A stretch of 64,000 nt of DNA from Bombyx mori (lineage: Eukaryota; Arthropoda; Insecta; Lepidoptera; Bombycidae): positions 3,355,501 through 3,419,500 of the forward strand of contig NC_085127.1 in the NCBI RefSeq assembly GCF_030269925.1, in the 5' to 3' direction. Shown one piece after another: positions 57,191-64,000 of this stretch (positions are counted from its first letter, which is position 1; the number at the start of each line of letters is the position of its first letter). Made by a program: the position numbers and the translations under genes. The notes beneath the pieces were generated by a model, which saw only the letters and a list, made by a program, of their open reading frames with translations, was not told where the DNA came from and did not search any database.

Positions 57191-57491
57191 GTATCGGCGG
57201 CCATCTTAGATTTATAATGTCATTGATTTTATTATATTGTATTGTCATCTAAATTAAATGTGTGTACCAAATTTCAGATCAATCTGACAACGGGAAGGTG
57301 CTTAAATTTCAATTTCTAATTTTGACCCAAATAAATAAAAAACAAATTCCGTACAGGTCGAGCTAAATAAAACCGTTTAAAAATGATTTCATTGTAAAAA
57401 AAAGCGTGGGGTGCTTTTCAGGATATTATCAAAATAACCCTTCTACTCATATCTATTCATAAAATATATGTAACTATTTATAACATTTCTA

Positions 57492-57843
57492 TTCTAATGA
57501 AATACGTACTCAACAAATGTTCACGATTGATTTCCACGGTGAAGGAATAACATCGTGCAATAAAAATGAAACCCGCAAAAATTATAATTTGCGTAATTAC
57601 TGGTGGTAGGACCTCTTGTGAGTCCGCACGGATAGGTACCACCACCCTGCCTATTTCTGCCGTGAAGCAGTAATGCGTTTCGGTTTGAAGGGTGGGGCAG
57701 CCGTTGTAACTATACTTGAGACCTTAGAACTTATATCTCAAGGTGGGTGGCGCATTTACGTTGTGGATGTCTATGGGCTCCAGTAACCACTTAACACCAG
57801 GTGGGCTGTGAGCTCGTTCACCCATTTAAGCAATAAAAAAAAA
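57492..57843 (+). mobile_element. Bm1 SINE lacking the tRNA head
   Basis: Sense Bm1 from CTAATGAAATACGTACTC to CACCCATTTAAGCAATAAAA. It sits between two opposed CCCCACGC termini. Confidence 0.95.
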
Positions 57844-57846
57844 ACA

Positions 57847-57870
57847 TGTACCCCACGCTTTTTTTACAAT
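57847..57870 (+). repeat. Second, opposed Helentron-like 5' terminus
   Basis: CCCCACGCTTTTTTTACAAT at 57851-57870 matches the 5' end of the 53479-57411 element in the opposite orientation. Only about 25 bp of it survives before Bm1 sequence. Confidence 0.65.
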
Positions 57871-57876
57871 AAAATT

Positions 57877-58018
57877 GTAACTATACTACAGTTGAGACCT
57901 TAGAACTTATATCTCAAGGTGGGTGACGCATTTACGTTGTAGATGTCTATGGGCTCCAGTAACCATTTAACACCAGGTGGGCTGTGAGCTTGTCCACCCA
58001 TCTAAGCAATAAAAAAAA
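57877..58018 (+). mobile_element. Bm1 SINE 3' fragment
   Basis: Sense Bm1 last 140 bp (GAGACCTTAGAACTTATATC to CCATCTAAGCAATAAAAAAA), only 33 bp after the preceding Bm1. Confidence 0.9.
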
Positions 58019-60052
58019 GCTAATAAAAGCGTATTAAAAAAGGAATTAAGCTAACGAAGCAGAAAACTGTATTTAAATAAAAAAGATTTTGTAACTGAAT
58101 GCTCAAAGTATAAGCCATACTAAATTAGTACATACGCAAAGGGTAAGCGTAAGAAGCCTCGGAAAAACTGTGTATAAAAAGCCCTAGGAAGTTAACTTAA
58201 GCGGGAAAGTGAAGTAAGCTAAGTGGGGCAATGTCAATCTGCGCTACATTTGGATTCAAATTGTAGGGCTTTTAAAGGCTTATACAAAGCGCGAAGATGT
58301 ATAAAACAAAACGTTTTTGTTACTTATCGTATAAGCGTACTCGATTGTTCTGTAGACCGGCGCTGCAGTGACGATCTGAATGCTATTGCTTGGAATCTGA
58401 TTATAATGTGCTTAAGCATTACTCTTAATGATTTGTTTGTCACTTTTACATCGAAATTACCGTTATTTTTTAATGATATACAGAGGTACCTAAAATTCGT
58501 TTAAGAACAAGTATTGTGATCGATATGAAATAATTATATAATAATTTATAAACCTGCCCTATTTTACTGGTAAAAATTACGGATATACTGCTGGCGGATT
58601 GGGGTCCAATAGCGTCCATTGGGTCCAATAGGAACATAACGTGGATTTTTTGTGTTTGAATTTTATAGCCATGGATTCTTCAATTTTTTGAGCTATTGCT
58701 TTAAATTGGACGTATAGTCAATAGGTAAAATAAAACTATTAATAAATCTGTTCTGAACGATGTATAAATTCTCCAATAAAAATATGATTGTTTTGTGTAA
58801 ACATCAGCTAAGTCTCATTTTTAGAGTATGACGTCTGCCCTTTAAACCAGTAGTGTCGTAGTACTCTACCAGGGCGGGCTCACAAGGCGCCCTATAATTG
58901 TTGAAGGGAATCCATTTACGGATACCCGGTCGAGGGGGGAAAGCCTATTGAGCTCCACCACACCGGCTACACGAAACCTACGGCACCGCATTGCGGGCCG
59001 AAAGTCCGCCTTCGCCGGTACCCGTCTTGATGAACGGAAAAAAACCTATCTGAGGAATTAGAACATCGGCACAGTTGCATCGCTCGATACGAATGCATCG
59101 GGCATCTTATTCTTTAGGCCACGACGGCTGCATACGACGAAACGCCATAACTGAAGAACCATAAAATAGATAAAATGAACGTCAGCGCAATATTTTCGGC
59201 TTTATCAGCCTCGGTGCCGTCGTGTCTAAAAGCAAAGCTACCTACCTATTCATAAGTAAAAAAAAATGTAGTCCAAAAAGGAACAAGGAACTCAATTCAT
59301 ATTTTGTTTTCGGCGAAAAATTTTCTACTCCATATCGTTTTAGGCGAACGAGTTTATCTTCCCGTTAATATCGTAGCGAGCGAAAACAATTTCTGCCATA
59401 TTAATGGAAATTGTGTTTCGCATGGGGTCGTGCACATTTTTTCTTCCTTGAAAAATAGGCTTCGGCAAATAGGGGAAATAACACTTTGTTCTAGTCATCG
59501 TTTATTGCTTGTTTCGGGGCCAAGCGTGATTCTAATTCAACTATATTTGTATTTTATTAGCCGCTCATATGCTAAATAGAACTGAAACAATAATTATGCT
59601 TAAGACCTTAAGCGCGAGGTTTATTACGCCTCAAAAAATATAGACTTTCTCTATCCTGCGGAGACCGTATTTTCAATTCGGCTTAGTGTGGGAGAAAGAC
59701 GAATATATATCTAAGATGTCCTATTAGAATCAGTCCTCTGTGAACATGGTAAAGAGTAAAGAATAAAGATGCTACTAGAAGCTGAAAAACGCTCACAGTT
59801 GTTGTCGCTAAGTCCTGGCGGGTCTAATGGCTTGCGTCACTATCTTCAATGAGTTGTTTTTATAACTCGTTCGAAGCAGTATATCAATGGTCTACGGAAA
59901 CTGTTATCTGATCGTCTCTTTGGTCTGATAAATGACTACTGTAAAATTGTGTTAGACTTTGAATTCCCGTCATAGTTACTGTCTCTATCAATAGACATTT
60001 GTGGTCTGAGTGCACTCATAATACAGGAGTAAATCTTGTTTAGCTTATTTAT
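58019..60052. other. Gene-free stretch with unassigned debris
   Basis: Frames of 91-93 codons at 58223-58504 and 59304-59579 lack motifs and splice context. 58850-59030 (GGATACCCGGTCGAGGGGGG; CTACACGAAACCTACGGC) is GC-rich and may be a LINE fragment. 59080-59130 holds an antisense Bm1-head-like scrap (TTTAGGCCACGACGGCTG). Confidence 0.45.
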
Positions 60053-60307
60053 TTTTTTATTTATTTTTATTGCTTAGATGGGTGGACGAGCTCACAGCCC
60101 ACCTGGTGTTAAGTGGTTACTGGAGCCCATAGACATTCACAACGTAAATGCGCCACCCACCTTGACATATAAGTTCTAAGGTCTCAAGTATAGTTACAAT
60201 GGCTGCCCCACCCTCCAAACCGAAGCGCATTACTGCTTCACGGCAGAAATAGGCAGGGTGGTGGTACCCACCCGCGCGGACTCTCAAGAGGTCCTACCAC
60301 CAGTAAA
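60053..60307 (-). mobile_element. Bm1 SINE, truncated
   Basis: Antisense Bm1 from TTTTTATTGCTTAGATGGGT to CCTACCACCAGTAAAAA. Confidence 0.95.
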
Positions 60308-60643
60308 AAATTTAAGCCTATCCATATTATAGGTCATTATATTATTAAGTACCTCTTCTTCAATCGAGTAATCTTAGAATAGTGTTGTGCACAAATAAGT
60401 TCAACGTCTGAGCATAACAAATGCTGCTAATAGCAAAAGAAATATGTTTTCTATTAGAAAAATAAATGTTGGCTATAATGAAGTTAATGTGTTCATTGTT
60501 GTCACTACAGAGCGCTCGTTGTTATCGAAAATTAGTGCTGTTTTCAGATTCAATGCACTTTACGACTGCTCAATGTCACCTTTGGCCTCTCGTCGAATGT
60601 TCCCGGACTTAGTTGATTTATTGCATGTATGTACATAGATACG

Positions 60644-60884
60644 GTTTTTTTTATTGCATTGATGGGTGGACGAGCTCCCAGCCCACCTGATGTTAAGTGG
60701 TTACTGGAGCCAATAGACATTTACAACGTAAATGCGCCACCCACCTTGAGATATAAGTTCTAAGGTCTCAGTATAGTTACAACGGCTGCCTCGGCCTTCA
60801 AGACGAAACGCATTACTGCTTCACGGCAGAAATAGGCGGGGTTGTAGTACCTACCCATGCGGACTCACAAGAGGTCCTACCACC
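60644..60884 (-). mobile_element. Bm1 SINE, truncated
   Basis: Antisense Bm1 from poly-T plus ATTGCATTGATGGGTGGACG to GAGGTCCTACCACC. The following 60885-61283 segment is unassigned. Confidence 0.9.
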
Positions 60885-61283
60885 TATAGTGAAATTCGGG
60901 CAATCGGTCCATTGCATGGGTAGGTGCAGTGCAAGTGCGGTCCAAGCACTAAGCATAGCGACCAGCACGAAATTTGTAGAGTGTCTGTTTTGCGAGAGCC
61001 CTTCGTTGGCCTCTTGTATTGTCCATATCTTGGCATTCACTTCTTCATCGTTCCTTCTCTGCTGAGGATCGCGACCACATGTGACTTTCCTGCATAGTGT
61101 TCGGTCATAGGTGGTATGGACCACATGGTATAGACTACCACCAACCACTTTCTTAACCAGATCTTACCATTTGGCTGGTATTCTGCCCACGGCGCAAAAT
61201 TATGAGCTTCTGTTATTCATGTCTGAGAGACCGCATGATGTGTCCGAAGAATCTCATAAAATAAATAAATACTTTTTTTTTCT

Positions 61284-61535
61284 TTTTCCTACCTAAGCTG
61301 AGAGCCTTGAGAGGATATTTCAGCGTAATCTTAACGAGTAGGTGAGCTCACGGGGCTCAAACCTGACGACGTTGCTAACACGAACCCTAGCAAGAGCCGT
61401 GCTTCGCAGAATCTACCACCGGATCGGAAACGCGACCCACTGAGAAGATCCAGCGAGAAACTCAGTGGCCTGTGTCTGAGGGTTAATTTACTCGTCGAAC
61501 CCTTCGTCGCGAGTGACGGGTTCGACGAGAACGAT
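61284..61535 (-). mobile_element. J2 LINE 3' end
   Basis: Reverse-oriented J2 tail: TTCCTACCTAAGCTGAGAGC, GCAGAATCTACCACCGGATC and CGACCCACTGAGAAGATCC, continuing into GGGTTCGACGAGAACGATGG. Confidence 0.8.
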
Positions 61536-61925
61536 GGCCTGATAAATACTTAAACAATCGATTTGTTTTTAAATTGTTTTCCGTTATATCTTTGTATAGA
61601 TCATTGTCAAAAATTCTGAGCACTAACCGCCATAAATAGGAGAATAATGCTGAAAAGTTAAATCGTACTTTATTATCACCAAGTTGCCGAGTCTGCTAAT
61701 AGTAACTAAAAACTGAAAGGAACTAGGTAAAAGTCCAGAACGCATCGCCTAATAAAAACTCGGAGCTCCCTAAGTGGCGTCCTTAATTAAGAACTGCTGA
61801 AGTGTTTTGATGGCAGCACATTAATTTTATCTTGTTTTTCTTCTTTCACGATCAATTATCTTGGACTCGCGATTTTCAAGAAAGTTTTAATTTAAATTTA
61901 AGTGTGTTATGTATTGGCTCTTATA

Positions 61926-62159
61926 TCTATACTAATATATAAATCTATAGTGGTTTTTACGGATGCTCCGTTATAACTACTGCACCATGCATCCGATATC
62001 CATGTAGAAAATACATGTACTTAATGGATAGGCTAATATTTATATGAGTGTCGGACTCCCTACACTAGTTCCTGGGGCGTTAGTGATGAGAATCTTTGTG
62101 AGGATGAGAAATAATAATGTTAATTTTGAATGCCCAGCGAAGCGGACGGGTACAGCTAG
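61926..62159 (+). mobile_element. Non-autonomous Helitron, 234 bp
   Basis: TCTATACTAATATATAAATC start and AAGCGGACGGGTACAGCTAG end, flanked by A and T. Same family as 16945-17202 but about 24 bp shorter. Confidence 0.85.
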
Positions 62160-62597
62160 TTCGCTAATAATATGTATTTTACTGTATTTTAAAATTTCGA
62201 TTTTGACAATTATGGTCCAGCTTAAAATCTTGTTCACTTACGAAGTACACATTTTTGTTTACCTCTAGTGAGCATAGTAAAACATCAATATTTTTAAGGT
62301 CTAAATAGATAGACTAGCATAGGACCGATCTGACGGTGACTGGTCAACGATGTTCATGGGTATGAGCAAGCAGATCTCCGCAAATCTGAACTCTTTTCAA
62401 GCCTCATATGAAAAGAGCACGTTGGGCTAAATCGCTCAGGAAACACCGATTTCATTTCAGGTTCGTCCGTTTGTTTATAAAAAGTATCTCTGAAAATGAA
62501 CTGTTGATGAGCGCAGTATCTTCAGGTGGTATAAGTTTTTTAAGTAATTTTTATACCATTGTCGTCACTTTATTGTTGTCGTCTTTCCAAAATTTCA
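62160..62597. other. Mostly unassigned, with a J1-like scrap
   Basis: 62380-62530 (AAGCCTCATATGAAAAGAGC; GGAAACACCGATTTCATTTC) resembles a decayed antisense J1 3' end. Nothing else was seen. Confidence 0.4.
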
Positions 62598-63022
62598 TTT
62601 AAATGTAGTCGTATTTCCGCGCGTTCTAAACAGACCTTCCACATGTCCACGGCTCGAAAGAAATATGCTTCTAATTCTTTTGTCCGTAGATCTTGTAGGT
62701 TGTATGATGCTAAGTTCTCTAATGCTGAATCTTTTGCTTGTCACTTGTAGCATATGGAAAAGCTATTTTAAAATATTTATAAGCTGATTTAGTCCGATGA
62801 GTATTATAGTTTTATAGTGTAAGTTGATGTACAAAATAATATGTGCGTATTGTGTTGCTTTTGTTTTTTTGTAACTTAAATTTCTAAATATCTCTTTTCT
62901 GTTTACTTTCTACGTATATGTGATTTTGATTATGGAAACATTTTTGGTTATTGTTTTAGCTAATTTTTTTTTAAATATTATATGTTTGTATTGTACTGTT
63001 TGTTTCCCAAATAAATAAATAA
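62598..63022 (+). mobile_element. LINE 3' end, Jockey/CR1 group
   Basis: The + frame ending at 62750 contains SFVRRSCRLYDAKFSNAESF, the R.C.LYN...D.F pattern at the end of this group's ORF2. A 270-bp 3' UTR follows, with an AAATAAATAAATAAATG tail. Confidence 0.6.
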
Positions 63023-63400
63023 ATGAACTCAGCTCAGGTGGCAAGTGGTGCGGTAGTAAAACAAAGATTATGGAGTATTTTTAAAGATTTCTACAGAGCG
63101 CTTTCCATGGAACATACGGTAGCACACCGAAAACCGAAGCTCCCTCGCAGATCCAGAGGCTCAGAATATTTGCCCATGTTCAAATGGTTCTCGTCTCTCA
63201 TTACATAAAAGTAGCCTCTGGCAGAACTGATACAAATATTTGTAGCAGTTATCCAAGTGAGCTTAGCATAAGCCTCGGTCTGGGCTTGAAGTACCGCCTG
63301 GCTTTGTTGTGGACACCACTCGAAATATCGACTTCCCAAATTCCCCCAAAATCCCAATACTCTCGGAGGGCTAGCTGTGTGATGGAAAAAGCCTAGGATA
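63023..63400 (-). pseudogene. Decayed J1 reverse transcriptase fragment
   Basis: The antisense sequence matches the J1 region between the ILGVDISS and CSEELFEMIPASRFYH segments of ORF2 (for example CATGGAACATACGGTAGCAC for the RMFHGE codons), with many frameshifts. It has lost its 3' end. Confidence 0.65.
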
Positions 63401-63469
63401 GTCCATTCCCAAAAAGCATTGTAAGCGTCTCAATACATCAATAGATTTGGTACTTTTCTACATACTATT

Positions 63470-63857
63470 GGTCCCGCAGAAGTCGAAATTCGACTGTAAT
63501 TAATTGAAATTATAAGTTTGAACATTATCTTGGTTCTATTGTCAAAGACTTTTATACTACTACTTCTATAATCACAGATTTCGCCAAGACTCCATTATAG
63601 ACAAACAATATTAATCTATTTTCAATTTGACCACAGACTTTAACAATAAACAAAAGGGTATACATGTGTGTGTGTCAAATACATGGTAGTGGGCGTAAAT
63701 TGATTTAATGTATTATTAATGAATAATTTAAAAAACATATAATTCTGCACTCCTTCTCTATATTCTGTATAAGTGTGGGAAATTTCATACTCCTTCGTCC
63801 GCGCAATTTTCGCAAAAAGGGGTTACAAAGTTTTTGCTTCACGTATTAATATATAGA
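63470..63857 (-). mobile_element. Single arm of the foldback/Helitron family
   Basis: Matches the right arm of 6715-7672: CAGAAGTCGAAATTCGACTG, CAAATACATGGTAGTG, TGGGAAATTTCATACTCCTT, ending CACGTATTAATATATAGA before T. Read on the minus strand it starts TCTATATATTAATACGTG, a Helitron-like 5' end. Confidence 0.7.
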
Positions 63858-64000
63858 TTGCCATTTCAAAACAAGGCTTTTTTAAATTTTTTGTTAGAAC
63901 CATATATAATTTGTTGGCTTAATAAAATCGAAGTATTTTGGGCGAAGCCTGTTCATTCTACTAGTCATTAAATTCAATATTAAGTATGTTTTGCGGCGCT

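Larger units (their letters stand above)
53479..57411 (-). mobile_element. Helitron2/Helentron-like element, internally deleted
   Basis: On the minus strand it begins CCCCACGCTTTTTTTTACAA (57411 downward) and ends AAAAACGTGGGG (53479), giving a TIR of about 12 bp (CCCCACGYTTTTT). Between the ends, in order: two about 120-bp tandem units, an ATG near 56637, a 69-bp coding repeat, a DUF6570-like frame joined to the last PIF1 helicase motifs, and the 333-bp 3' end. Rep and most of the helicase are missing. A J2 LINE is inserted at 55087-55992. Placement in the Helentron group is inferred from the DUF6570/PIF1 content and the short inverted termini. Confidence 0.65.

Noticed and set aside
58223..59579. 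Two frames of 91-93 codons
   Set aside because: No recognisable domain and no promoter or splice context; such lengths are expected by chance here.
60813..61148. 111-codon antisense frame
   Set aside because: It runs from unassigned sequence into Bm1. The N-terminal part faintly resembles LINE 3' ends, but no motif is firm.

Overview
The window is lepidopteran nuclear DNA, almost certainly silkworm (Bombyx mori or a very close relative). The evidence is about twenty copies of the tRNA-derived Bm1 SINE in both orientations, Jockey-type LINE 3' ends, lepidopteran Helitrons ending CTAG, AT-rich introns, and spliced genes with GT-AG junctions. It is a gene-poor, transposon-rich region. There are no bacterial features, no CRISPR array and no rRNA.

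Layout. (1) 1-9.9 kb, + strand: the last six exons of Cog1, a subunit of the conserved oligomeric Golgi (COG) complex; the 5' half lies left of the window. Its introns carry Bm1 copies, a 958-bp foldback element and LINE tails, and a LINE 3' end sits 20 bp after its stop codon. (2) 11.3-31.0 kb: a tandem segmental duplication (unit A 11348-19941, unit B 21278-30958, about 1.3 kb between them). Each unit carries one copy of a minus-strand, four-exon gene for a secreted glycine/tyrosine-rich protein that resembles a cuticle protein; the first, very short coding exon could not be placed. The units share many older transposons and differ by a few younger ones. (3) 31-50 kb: no host gene recognised. 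It holds Bm1 copies, a dead mariner, RTE ends, a tRNA-derived SINE and a 5'-truncated Jockey LINE with a 606-codon open frame. (4) 50.5-58 kb: a nested block built around a Helitron2/Helentron-like element on the minus strand (53479-57411). It has short terminal inverted repeats, a 69-bp coding repeat and an internally deleted DUF6570-PIF1 helicase frame. An inverted copy of its 3' end faces it and is split by a young LINE with a 735-codon open frame. (5) 58-64 kb: transposon debris and unassigned sequence.

Names used below. 'J1' is the Jockey-like family of the 41-43 kb element; its 3' end is recognised by the conserved segment before the A-tail. 'J2' is a second Jockey-like family whose 3' end, with a conserved GATCTTCTCAG(T/C)GGGTCGCG core, recurs about a dozen times. 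Family names rest on recognition by eye, not on a database search. Only Cog1 and the two glycine/tyrosine-rich genes are proposed as host genes; every other long frame belongs to a mobile element.
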